A stretch of 24,683 bases of DNA from Gammaproteobacteria bacterium (GTDB taxonomy: Bacteria > Pseudomonadota > Gammaproteobacteria > Enterobacterales > Alteromonadaceae), in contig JAIXSW010000521.1 in NCBI GenBank assembly GCA_027484495.1, positions 1-24,683 on the forward strand, in the 5' to 3' direction. The position numbers were made by a program, and so were the translations under genes. This document shows positions 1 through 8,900 of the stretch, one piece after another. Each line of letters begins with the position of its first letter. Within the stretch, counting starts at the first letter, position 1. The notes below the pieces were generated by a model. That model saw nothing but the letters and a program-made list of their open reading frames with translations. It was not told the DNA's origin and did no database searches.

Positions 1-2088
1 TCCGGCCAGTTAGTCAAATCAATTGGCGATGCGTTATTGCTGAGCTTCCGCTCCCCGACCGACGCCATGTTATGCGCCTGCCGCATGCAAGACCGGCTGG
101 CGCTGTATCGTCAGCAACATCCGGACGAACATCCGATTGTGATCCGCATCGCCGCCCATCTCGGCGAAGTGCGGATCGCCCGGCACGATATTTTTGGCGA
201 AGCGGTGAATCTGGCGGCCCGGATTGAAGCCGTCACGCCGCCCGGTGAAATTTATCTGTCGGAAGCCGTGTATCTGGCGATGAATAAAACTGAGGTGATG
301 GTACAAAGTGCCGGCCAGTTTCAACTCGACGGCTTTGATCACCCGCTGCACTTATACAAAGTCCAGCAAGACCCGGCGGTCGAGTTACCCTTTGGCTCGC
401 TGCAGGCAGAACTGTTGCCCGCCTATGCTCAAAGGCGCTGGCGCTGGGCCGCGCTGGTGTTGTTGCCACTGCTCGGTGTGGGTACTTTAGCAACTGTGTA
501 TTGGCTGGACCCGCCATTAGCCCCGACCTTATTGCCAGCTGCCACTGTCCGCAGCAGCCAGTATCTGACGCTGGATCTGGGTACTATTAGTGACAGCCAG
601 CTCCCCGCTGAATACCGTTTTGGTCTGCGGCAGGCGATAGAACAGGCTATTCAACGGATCCCGGGATTGTATCTGGCCGCCGATGACGGACAACGCCAAG
701 CGGATTACAGTCTGCAAGTAAAGCTGGATATGCGGGTCTTTCCGGCCCCCGCCGAATTGAAATTCACGTTGGAGCGGCCAGAAGCGGCGGCACCGGCGAA
801 GCTGCAGTGGGCTATTCAATGGTCCGGGCAGCAACAACAGCAGACCCTGTATCAGGTGCAACAACAACTGATCCAATTGCTGAGTCAGGCCAGTGGCTTG
901 GCCGCACTCAGTAAGCCGCTGCCGGACTATGAAGTGCCTGACAGCTTTTATCAGCAATATCTGCAAGCCAGTCAATGGCTGCGGCAAGGCGAGCAAAGTC
1001 AAAACCCGCAGTTGCTGGAGCAAAGCAGAGATCAGCTGGAACGCATCGTCACCGCGTTACCGGAGTTTCGCGCTGGCCGGCAAGCGCTATGTAGCACGAT
1101 GCTCCACCTGTTTGAATGGCGTGAAGATCAGTCACAACTGACCGCTGCGGCGTCACATTGTCAGACGCTGGTGCAAGGCCCGGCGGACAGCGATGACTGG
1201 CTGGCCTATGGCCGCTGGCTGGCGCTGCGACAAGATAAACAGGCCGCCAGTAAAGCCTTGTTGCAGGCTTTGTCGACCAATCCGAAATCCGGGCAGGCCT
1301 ATGCCCTGCTGTCGCGTTTGTATCTGCAGGATAACCAGCCACTGGAAGCAGAACTGGTGCTGAAGCGCGCGGTATCGCTGCAGCCTGACTATTGGCCGGC
1401 GATCCAGCTGATGGCGGTATTCCAGCTCGAACAGGGGCAGCTGCAGGCAGCTGTCGCCAATTTTAAGAAAGTCGTCCTGCTGGCGCCTGATAACGCCATC
1501 GCGCTAACCAATCTCGGATCCGCCTATTTGTACAGTGGCCAGCTGCAGGCGGCCGCCGATACCTATAAAGCAGCACTGCAAATTCAGCCCGAACCTTTTA
1601 TTCAGGCCAATCTGGCCACCGTCTATTATTATCTCGGCCGGCTACAGGAAGCGATTGGCCTGTATCAGCAAGCTTTAAAAACCAGTCCTGATGAATATGA
1701 ATTTCACGGCAATATTGCCGACGCGTACCGGCAGAACCAACAAACCGATGAAGCCCAGCTGCATTACCAGCTGGCGCTACAGGCGCTGGCAAGAAAGCCA
1801 ACGCTGACAGCTCGTGAGCAGGCATTAAAAGCCCACTATTTAAGTGCGTCCGGCGACAGCGTCAACAGCCAAAAGCAGATCAGTCTGGCGCTGCAACAAC
1901 AGCAAAATAACGCGGAAACCTGGCTGCTCGATGCGTTGATCAAAGCACGGCAGGGTGATAACTCCGGCGCGCTGCAGTCAGCAAAACAAGCGGTTCAGCT
2001 CGGCTTTCCGGCCAAATTGCTGGCGGTAGAACCCGATCTGCGCGCACTCGCGGATGATCCACAATTTCTGGCGTTGCTCAGTCAATAA
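1..2088 (+). CDS. Class III adenylate/guanylate cyclase with TPR repeats (5' end missing)
   Basis: The reading frame is open from base 1, so the true start and the first metal-binding aspartate lie upstream of the window. The visible catalytic part contains KSIGDALLLSF, which holds the second metal Asp, and then DIFGEAVNLAARIEAV, which carries the Asn and Arg that stabilise the transition state in class III cyclases (in-window codons about 5-90). A single membrane helix (WAALVLLPLLGVGTLATVYW) follows at codons about 148-168. A long region of TPR-like helical pairs runs to the stop. A glutamine-rich stretch sits near codons 275-290. The expected topology is a cytosolic cyclase and periplasmic TPRs. 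It should make cAMP or cGMP; substrate specificity cannot be read here. The next gene starts 30 bp downstream on the same strand and may be cotranscribed. The family call is firm; the physiological role is unknown. Confidence 0.88.
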   Translation, partial: SGQLVKSIGDALLLSFRSPTDAMLCACRMQDRLALYRQQHPDEHPIVIRIAAHLGEVRIARHDIFGEAVNLAARIEAVTPPGEIYLSEAVYLAMNKTEVMVQSAGQFQLDGFDHPLHLYKVQQDPAVELPFGSLQAELLPAYAQRRWRWAALVLLPLLGVGTLATVYWLDPPLAPTLLPAATVRSSQYLTLDLGTISDSQLPAEYRFGLRQAIEQAIQRIPGLYLAADDGQRQADYSLQVKLDMRVFPAPAELKFTLERPEAAAPAKLQWAIQWSGQQQQQTLYQVQQQLIQLLSQASGLAALSKPLPDYEVPDSFYQQYLQASQWLRQGEQSQNPQLLEQSRDQLERIVTALPEFRAGRQALCSTMLHLFEWREDQSQLTAAASHCQTLVQGPADSDDWLAYGRWLALRQDKQAASKALLQALSTNPKSGQAYALLSRLYLQDNQPLEAELVLKRAVSLQPDYWPAIQLMAVFQLEQGQLQAAVANFKKVVLLAPDNAIALTNLGSAYLYSGQLQAAADTYKAALQIQPEPFIQANLATVYYYLGRLQEAIGLYQQALKTSPDEYEFHGNIADAYRQNQQTDEAQLHYQLALQALARKPTLTAREQALKAHYLSASGDSVNSQKQISLALQQQQNNAETWLLDALIKARQGDNSGALQSAKQAVQLGFPAKLLAVEPDLRALADDPQFLALLSQ

Positions 2089-2118
2089 CCACCTACCAAT
2101 CACAAGAAGGACGGGACC

Positions 2119-2598
2119 ATGAAAAAAATATCGATGCAGTTATTACTCAGCGCTGTGCTGTTATGCAGCTGGGGCGCTGTTGCCAAGTGTGACAAAGATC
2201 GGGAAAGCCAGACCATTGAAATCAGCCGCAGCGGCGGCACTATTGTGGTGGAAAACAAAGAACTCAGTCAAAAATGTGTAGTAAAAAACAATAAACGCCA
2301 CGACGAGAATACCGGCTCGCAGCTGGTGTGGCTATTCCGTGATATCCCGTGCCCACCAGGCCATTGCCGGGTGGAACTTGACGGCAATCCCCAGTTGAGC
2401 AAAGACGTATTTAAATGCGACATTGGCAATGAACAAAGAAGCCGCTGCCGGTTAAAAGTCAATAAACTGAAAAAACACTGCCGCAGCATAGATCCGGGCG
2501 ACAACAAAGACAGCTGCGAATTTAACTACCGGATTTGGGTTGGTGACCAGGAAATAGATCCAACCATTATTATCCGACCACGGCCGATGGCGGAATAA
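2119..2598 (+). CDS. Small secreted cysteine-rich protein, unknown function
   Basis: This 159-residue protein starts with a clear Sec signal peptide (MKKISMQLLLSAVLLCSWGA), with likely cleavage after the AVA near residue 22. The predicted mature chain has eight cysteines (C24, C52, C77, C82, C99, C108, C119, C131), an even number consistent with disulfides formed in the periplasm or outside the cell. It is rich in Lys, Arg, Asp and Glu, and ends in a proline/arginine tail (IIIRPRPMAE). An AAGAAGGA ribosome binding site at 2104-2111 lies 7 nt before the ATG, which supports the start. It follows the cyclase/TPR gene by 30 bp, so cotranscription is likely. I do not recognise the family and assign no function. 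Confidence 0.75.
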   Translation: MKKISMQLLLSAVLLCSWGAVAKCDKDRESQTIEISRSGGTIVVENKELSQKCVVKNNKRHDENTGSQLVWLFRDIPCPPGHCRVELDGNPQLSKDVFKCDIGNEQRSRCRLKVNKLKKHCRSIDPGDNKDSCEFNYRIWVGDQEIDPTIIIRPRPMAE

Positions 2599-2618
2599 CA
2601 CAGGGTGTCAATGACATG

Positions 2619-2667
2619 AACAGCCCGCCAGACAGTCCGTTAGTACGGACTGTTACGGCGGGCTGTT
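2619..2667. terminator. Long hairpin between convergent genes, probable terminator
   Basis: An 11-bp outer stem (AACAGCCCGCC at 2619-2629 with GGCGGGCTGTT at 2657-2667) encloses a 9-bp inner stem (ACAGTCCGT at 2632-2640 with ACGGACTGT at 2645-2653) closed by the loop TAGT. It sits between the small secreted protein gene ending at 2598 and the S41 peptidase gene ending at 2677 on the other strand, the right place for a shared terminator. Neither side has a run of T, so it is not a standard intrinsic terminator. It may act as a 3'-end-stabilising hairpin. Confidence 0.55.
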
Positions 2668-2676
2668 GCGACAGAA

Positions 2677-4305
2677 TCAATCCCGTATTTCTGTCCGCAG
2701 CAGATTTTGTTGCAGGAATTCCTGTTGGCGCGGATCACGGATCGCCAGACCATCGCTTTGCAGTGGCGCTGCCGCCGATACCGCTTGCTGCGCTGCCGTC
2801 AGCACCGGACAACTGTTGTTGCCGGCATAAAACAACGCTGTTTTCAGCATGCCTTCCTGCGCATCGCCAAGCGGTTTGCTCAGATCATCAGCCACCGGAC
2901 AGCCTTTGATATCCGCGGCAAAACGGGGTGCCACAGCTGGCGTGAAACCATCGGCATAATCACCAAAACCTTTGGCGTTGCTGCCGCTGAACTGAATAGT
3001 GAAATAAGTCGTGCCGCAGTTATCGGTTGGATAAAAACCATACGGTTTACCACAGGTTTTACCGCCAATCTGGATCACTTCCACGTCGACGCCGCGCAGT
3101 GCATTGATAAAGGCTTCGCTGGCAGAACAGGTGTTGTCTGTGGTTAATACAAAGATCCGGTTCAGGCTTAAATTGGGTAACTTCTGACCTTCCAATAATC
3201 TGCCGGCCTGATAATCAATTTTATCTGAATAAAATGGTGTAGGTCGTAGCGGTTGACCGGTCTCAGGATCTGTCGTCGGATACTTGTCATTAAACTGCAG
3301 CTTGTCAAAATAACGCGACTGGATCTGATTCGGACCGCTGACCATATAGCCAAATTGCGATGCCAGTGCCAGCAAACCACCACCGTTATAGCGCAGGTCT
3401 ACGACCAGCTCATTAACAGCGGCAGTGCGGAACTGTTCCACCGCACTGATGAGCTGCGGCTGGGCGGCTGCGATATGGGTATTAAACTGCAGGTAACCGA
3501 CTTTTTTATTGCCACTTTGCAACACTTTGACGTTGTGCACCGGTACGGTGGATACATCAGCGGACACCAGCGTGTACGAGCGGCGGACCCCATTGGCATC
3601 AGCAAAAGTGAACTGATGACTTTCACCGGCTTTGGCCGGGAACAATGCGGCATTCAGTTTATTGACACCGTCCTGAGTGTTATCGTTAACAAAATCAACG
3701 CCATCCACTTCCAGTAACTTCGAACCACGGCCTAACGACGCCGTTGCCGCCGGGCTACCTGGCTCGGTATACGCCACGCTTAACTGCCGTGGTGGCCGGG
3801 TCGATGCAAAAATCCATTCGATGCCATAACCACTGCTGACCGCAGACTGCGTCTGCTTTTTATACTCGGCAGTGTCCTGATAAAAATGGAAATTGTCTTT
3901 CTGTGCACCAGAATCGGTTTTATTGCCGCTTTTCAGCAGGTCAAAATAAGCCAGAGTACTGTAGTTGGCTGGGTCCAAATCAGGCAGTTCTTTGTACCAT
4001 AAATAGGTTCTATTGCTCCACGAGCGCTGCCACAGCTTTTCATGCATCGCCGAGCCGGCTTTATCCGGATAGGCTGTACCACTGAATGGATCTGTGCCGG
4101 TACGTGGCACGGCGCAGAAGTTTTGCAGCGTCGATTCAGCCGCATATTGGCCGGCAACCCAAGCCGGCGTCGTTGGTGTCGTGGTGCCGGTTCCCGGCGT
4201 TGTGCCTGTATCCGGAGTGCTGCCACCCGATGTACCGCCGCCGCCGCAACCACCTAACAGTGTCAGACTCACTAACACAGCACTGCTGCATAACCACTGT
4301 TTCAT
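2677..4305 (-). CDS. S41 family (C-terminal processing type) lipoprotein peptidase
   Basis: This 542-residue protein has a lipoprotein signal with lipobox LGGC (acylated Cys20), then a Gly/Thr/Pro linker to about residue 48. An N-terminal helical region contains WSNRTYLWYKELPD. A PDZ-like segment follows (ATASLGRGSKLLEVDGVDF), then the S41 catalytic domain beginning near KVGYLQFNTHI. The predicted catalytic Ser394 is in NTCSASEAF and Lys420 is in GKTCGKPYG, 26 residues later, matching the Ser/Lys spacing of tail-specific proteases. It should be an envelope-anchored serine protease cutting periplasmic or extracellular polypeptides. An AGGAG at 4312-4316 lies 6 nt before the ATG. It is a monocistronic gene, convergent with the upstream pair. 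The family is clear; the substrate is unknown. Confidence 0.9.
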   Translation of the reverse strand: MKQWLCSSAVLVSLTLLGGCGGGGTSGGSTPDTGTTPGTGTTTPTTPAWVAGQYAAESTLQNFCAVPRTGTDPFSGTAYPDKAGSAMHEKLWQRSWSNRTYLWYKELPDLDPANYSTLAYFDLLKSGNKTDSGAQKDNFHFYQDTAEYKKQTQSAVSSGYGIEWIFASTRPPRQLSVAYTEPGSPAATASLGRGSKLLEVDGVDFVNDNTQDGVNKLNAALFPAKAGESHQFTFADANGVRRSYTLVSADVSTVPVHNVKVLQSGNKKVGYLQFNTHIAAAQPQLISAVEQFRTAAVNELVVDLRYNGGGLLALASQFGYMVSGPNQIQSRYFDKLQFNDKYPTTDPETGQPLRPTPFYSDKIDYQAGRLLEGQKLPNLSLNRIFVLTTDNTCSASEAFINALRGVDVEVIQIGGKTCGKPYGFYPTDNCGTTYFTIQFSGSNAKGFGDYADGFTPAVAPRFAADIKGCPVADDLSKPLGDAQEGMLKTALFYAGNNSCPVLTAAQQAVSAAAPLQSDGLAIRDPRQQEFLQQNLLRTEIRD

Positions 4306-4762
4306 AACTCACTCCTGATCTGATAGCTCCATAATCTCACTGGGCGAATGATAACAAAAAGTTACGAATAAAGTTACTCACTTGTTTTATATCAACAACG
4401 CTGAAATTGACCCGGCCAATTAGTTGCAAAAATAGCCAAAGCTTTCCACACTGCAGAATAGGGCGTGTTGACGTTTGTTGTTTGTTTTTGCAGCCGTTTG
4501 GCAGCTTTTTATGCAAGGCAGTACGAGCGCCGTGTAGTTATTCTACACAAACGAGCACTAACGCCGCAGAAAGAGCTGCCAAACGCTGCCCTACGGGTTC
4601 GTTTGGCGGCGCTTTGGGCTTTGTCACTCGTTGCTCACATAGAATAACTATGTCACGCGCCTCGTTTCGCACCCAAAACGCCGCCACCACGCGGTGGCCG
4701 AAACGAACAAAACTTAATCACCAAACGCCAACACGCCCTAGTGATGTGCAAGGAGCATTGTG
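4306..4762. other. Gene-free gap between divergent S41 and HD-GYP genes
   Basis: This 457-bp stretch has no convincing gene. Its left third (4306-4458) is AT-rich and should hold the promoter of the S41 gene. A possible minus-strand pair is TTGATA and TTTATT with 17-bp spacing near 4365-4405, a weak match. The rest is the inverted-repeat element listed separately. The last 22 bp carry the HD-GYP ribosome binding site. Confidence 0.7.
4459..4740. mobile_element. 282-bp MITE-like element with terminal inverted repeats and two hairpins
   Basis: The ends form a 22-bp terminal inverted repeat with 20 matches: 4459-4480 begins TAGGGCGTGTTGACGTTTG and 4719-4740 ends CAAACGCCAACACGCCCTA. Inside are two large hairpins. 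The first has a 12-bp stem (CGTTTGGCAGCT 4495-4506 with 4574-4585) and apex GTGTAG-TTATT-CTACAC at 4532-4548. The second has a 14-bp stem with one mismatch (4605-4618 with 4672-4685) and apex ACATAG-AATAA-CTATGT at 4637-4653. A smaller hairpin GCCACC-ACGC-GGTGGC lies at 4683-4698. The element ends in TA on both sides, which could be part of the repeat or a TA target duplication. It has no plausible coding capacity. A nonautonomous transposable element or dispersed intergenic repeat is the best reading; no second copy is in the window. Confidence 0.7.
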
Positions 4763-5920
4763 ATGACCAGTCTGGCACCGAGCCAAATCCTGCAATTATT
4801 TCAGGGCGAAGGCAGCGTCAATCAACGTTTGGCGGCATTACATGACCGTGTACTGCAAACCATGCCTGCTATCAGCCGGATCGCCTGCGCCTTGTATGAA
4901 CAACCCAATGATCTGCTGAAAACTTTTATCAACAGCACCCGCGAAGGTCAAGCCATCAGTGGTTACGAAGCCCGGCTCAATGACTGTGGCGACCTGAAAG
5001 CTCTGGCCAAAAATGGCAATTGCCGCGTGCTAGACGATATCCCTCTGCAGGTGCAGCCAGGTCATCTGCATTCTGACTGGTTGTTGAGCCAGCCCTATCG
5101 CAGCTCCTTTACTGTACCTATGTACGACAATGGCGGCTTTTTAGGTTTCATCTTTTTTGATTCGGCACAGCCCGGCTATTTCGATGCACGGGTGCAACGA
5201 GATCTGCTGCTGTACTGTAATCTGATTAATATGGCGTTGTCCGCCGAACTATCTGCGGTGCGCGCTGTGCTGGTCTCTGCGCAGGTCGCGCGGGAGTTTG
5301 TTGATTTGCGCGACTTTGAGACCGGCGCGCATTTAGAGCGGATGGCGCAGTATGCGCGGCTGATCGCCAAAGCGGTCGCGGCTGAATATCAGCTGACGGA
5401 TGAAACTATCGAACATATTTATCTGTTTGCCCCACTGCATGACATTGGCAAAATCGGCATTCCTGATCAGATCCTGCTCAAACAAGGTCCGTTGACCGCC
5501 GCTGAGCGCGCAGTAATGCAAACTCATGTCGAAAAAGGCGAGCAGTTGATGCACAAAGTGATTGGCGATTTTGGCCTGCATCACTTACCGGACTCGCAAG
5601 TGATGCACAATATTGTCGCCTGTCATCATGAATTTCTTGATGGCTCAGGTTATCCGCGTGGCTTACGCGGCAACGAGGTCCCGGTAGAAGCGCGCATCGT
5701 CACAGTCGCTGACATTTTTGATGCACTGACCAGTCTGCGTCCATATAAAAAACCCTGGAGTGTCGAAGCTGCACTACAGGAACTGCGGCGCATGGCCAGT
5801 GTGGGTCAGCTGGATTCAGTTTGCGTCGAAGCGCTTGCCGGGCAAGTCGCCGCAGCGCAGTGGATAGTGCAGCATTATGTCGATGTGATCGCACCGGCGG
5901 AAATAGCGGCTTCGACCTAA
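4763..5920 (+). CDS. GAF-like/HD-GYP domain protein, probable c-di-GMP phosphodiesterase
   Basis: This 385-residue protein is predicted to hydrolyse the second messenger cyclic di-GMP. The N-terminal part (about residues 20-150) looks like a GAF-type sensor, with FTVPMYDNGGFLGFIFFD in its core. The HD-GYP domain follows from about residue 170. It has GAHLERMAQYARLIA, the metal ligands HD at 226-227 in LHDIGKIGIPD, HVEKGEQLM, the HH pair at 288-289 and GYP at 296-298 in DGSGYPRGLRG, then ARIVTVADIFDALTS. All hallmark residues are present, so it should be active. No membrane segment is seen. AAGGAG at 4750-4755 gives 7-nt spacing to the ATG at 4763; a GTG at 4760 is possible but too close. The inverted-repeat element ends 10 bp before the ribosome binding site, so the promoter must lie in or beyond it. 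Confidence 0.92.
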   Translation: MTSLAPSQILQLFQGEGSVNQRLAALHDRVLQTMPAISRIACALYEQPNDLLKTFINSTREGQAISGYEARLNDCGDLKALAKNGNCRVLDDIPLQVQPGHLHSDWLLSQPYRSSFTVPMYDNGGFLGFIFFDSAQPGYFDARVQRDLLLYCNLINMALSAELSAVRAVLVSAQVAREFVDLRDFETGAHLERMAQYARLIAKAVAAEYQLTDETIEHIYLFAPLHDIGKIGIPDQILLKQGPLTAAERAVMQTHVEKGEQLMHKVIGDFGLHHLPDSQVMHNIVACHHEFLDGSGYPRGLRGNEVPVEARIVTVADIFDALTSLRPYKKPWSVEAALQELRRMASVGQLDSVCVEALAGQVAAAQWIVQHYVDVIAPAEIAAST

Positions 5921-5927
5921 CCGCGGC

Positions 5928-8900
5928 TTACCCGACTAACTGTCGCCAGTCTTGCCGTGCTTGCCACTGGGTGATCCAATCAGCCACCTGAGCTGCCGGC
6001 ATCGGCTTGGCCACACCATAGCCTTGCGCCAACTCACAACCCAGCGCCAGCAATGCGCTGGCATGCGCCATCGATTCGACGCCCTCAGCGATAACTTCCC
6101 GGTCAAATACCTGCGCCAACTGCACGACGCCCGAGACAATATTATGGTCGTCCGGATCTTCCAGCATATCGCGGACAAAGCTTTGATCGATTTTCAAACA
6201 ATGCACAGGGAGCTGGCGCAGGTAGGTTAACGAGGAATAGCCGGTGCCAAAATCATCCAACGCAAAGCGCACCCCGAGTGCCTGACAGCGCAATAATGCC
6301 TGTCTGGCGGCGGCTAAATCCCGGATCGCCGTGCTCTCGAGGATCTCGAGTTCGATCTGACCCGGTGTCAACGCAGGCCATTGCTGCAGCAATCCTGTCA
6401 GTTGCCCGGCAAAGTCGGCCTGCAGCAAATGACTGGCGCTGATGTTGATACCAACCTGAAGCCGGATCCCCTGTGACAACCAGTCCGCAGCCTGAGCAAT
6501 TCCGGTTTGCAGCACAAATTGGCCAAAGCGGCTTTCCAGTTCACTGCCTTCGATAAAAGGCAAAAACGCGGCAGGTGACAATAACCCGCGCTGCGGATGT
6601 TGCCAGCGAATAAGCGCTTCCATGCCAACCACAGCGCCGCTGCGAAGATTCACTTTCGGTTGATAGAACAACACAAACTGCTGTAACTGCAGAGCTTCCT
6701 GCAGCTGCTCCAGCATCATCCGGTGTTCCTGCGCTTCGCGTTCGTGCGCGGGGTCAAACCATTGGATGCGGTTACGTCCGGCCTCCTTCGCCTGATACAT
6801 GGCTTTATCGGCGTGTCGCAGCAGCGTATCGGGGTCGGCATTATCGTCCGGATATAAACTGACACCGATACTACAAGTCAGCGCGATCTCGATGTTATCC
6901 AGCAGCAGAGGCCGGTTCACGGCCTGCAACAACCTTTTGACGATATGATTGCCTTCGGGCAGCGCCGGCATGTCGGATAACAACACGACAAACTCATCGC
7001 CACCCGACCGGGCCAGCGTGTCATCATGACGCAGCGCGCCTTGCAGCTGATGACTCAGCGCCAGCAACACGCGATCACCAAAAGCGCTGCCAAACTGCTC
7101 ATTAATTTGTTTAAAACCATCGATATCGATCAGACAGGCAGCGCAGCGTTGCCCCATTTGCAAGGCCCGAATCAGCGTCTGGTTAAAGCGGGTTAACAAT
7201 AAACGCCGGTTGGGTAAGCCCGTTAAGGCATCAAAATTGGCGACTTTATCCAGCTCAGCGGCATGGGCCTTTAAATGACTGATATCAGAGAAAATGCCGA
7301 TATACTGGCGGATCTGACCTTGTGCACCACGCACCACCGAAATCGACAGCATTTCGGTATATACCGCGCCATCTTTGCGTTTGTTGATGATTTCACCACG
7401 CCAGAAACCATGTTGCTGTAATTGCAGCCACATTTGCTGGTAATAGGTTTTTTCATGCAGACCTGACGACAAAATCGCAGGGGATTTGCCCTGTACTTCG
7501 GCAGCACTGTAACCGGTGATCCGGCAAAAAGCAGGATTGACCCGCATGATCTGGTTGTCCGCATCCACCAGCATGATGCCGTCATAACTACCGGCAAACA
7601 TCATTTCCGCCAGACGCAAAGCTTCTTCATTCTGCCGGCGTTGCTGAATATCAGTATGAGTTCCCGCCAGCAGCTGCGGTTTGCCATCCGGCGAAGTGGT
7701 GACGATTTTGCCGCGCGACAGGATCCAGCGCCAGCTGCCATCTTTGCAACGGGCGCGAAACTCTGCTTCATGCATCGGCTTCACCCCATCCAGGTGTTGT
7801 TGAATCGATTCCATCATTTGCGGATAATCAGCCGGGTGCAGCAGTTCAGGCCAATGCTCCGGTTGGATCTGCATTTCACCGGGCAAAAAACCCAACATGG
7901 TTTCAAAACGCTCGCTGACCTGCATCCGCTGCTGCTGTATGTCCCACTCCCAAAAACCTTGTTCAGAGCCTTCCAGCACCCGCTGTAGCAAGCGTTTCTG
8001 CCCGACCATCTCTGTCACATCCCGGGCAATGCCAAAAATACCACTGAGCTGCTGGCGATGATCAAACAGTGGCCCCTTACTGACCGAGTACAGCTGGCTG
8101 CTGCCATCGGCTTGCTGCAGTTGCTCCTGAAAATGCAGCACCCTGCGCTGTTGCATGACTTTGGCATCATTTTGCTGCCAGCTGACGACCTGAGCCGGAT
8201 CTGCCAGCTCCACATCGGTACGACCAATAATTTGCCCGGCTTCCAGGCCAAATGCGCGGCAAGCCGCCTGATTCACCAGCTGATAACGACCGATGCTGTC
8301 TTTGGTAAACACCACGTCATCGGTACCTTCAATGACCGCATCCAGTAAGCGCTGCTGATGCCCGGCCTGCCGGGCCGAATTGCGCAACAACTGACACAAC
8401 CAGCTCACCGTGACGCCATTGATAATTAAAAACAGCCACTGCAATTGAATGTACAAGCTCTGCTCGGCGCCGGTGAGAGCCCATCGGGCGATCCAGGCGA
8501 CGGCCATTGTCGACAGTAAAGTGGCAAATAAACCCGGACCAAAACCACCCAGCACGGCCGCCAGAATGATTGGCAACAGCTGCAAAATCATCATGGGTTT
8601 TTCGGCAACATCAACAGGTAACAGTAAGCGAAAGGAAATCATCAGACTCACCAACAAGCCTGCCACCACATAATCACGCAATTTGCTTTGGCGATGAGTC
8701 AGTGGCAAGACGTTGGTTTCAGGATGGAAAGACTGAGGTACGTTTTTCAGCGCGAACGAGAGTCCTACTGCAGTCACCAGTACAAACAGCATGCCCTTGA
8801 GCATCGAAACCATCAGTAATTGTTCAGCGCTGATCACCAGCAGTAACAGATGATCGGACAGGAAAATCCAGCTTAGGGCTAACAGCACATAAGCCAAAAC

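Noticed and set aside
826..870. CAG/CAA-rich stretch as a possible microsatellite
   Set aside because: It is a short glutamine-rich part of the cyclase/TPR protein with mixed codons, not a perfect repeat array.
4407..4763. Open frames of 60-118 residues through the inverted-repeat element
   Set aside because: They run across terminal repeats and hairpin stems, lack a ribosome binding site and show no protein-like composition.
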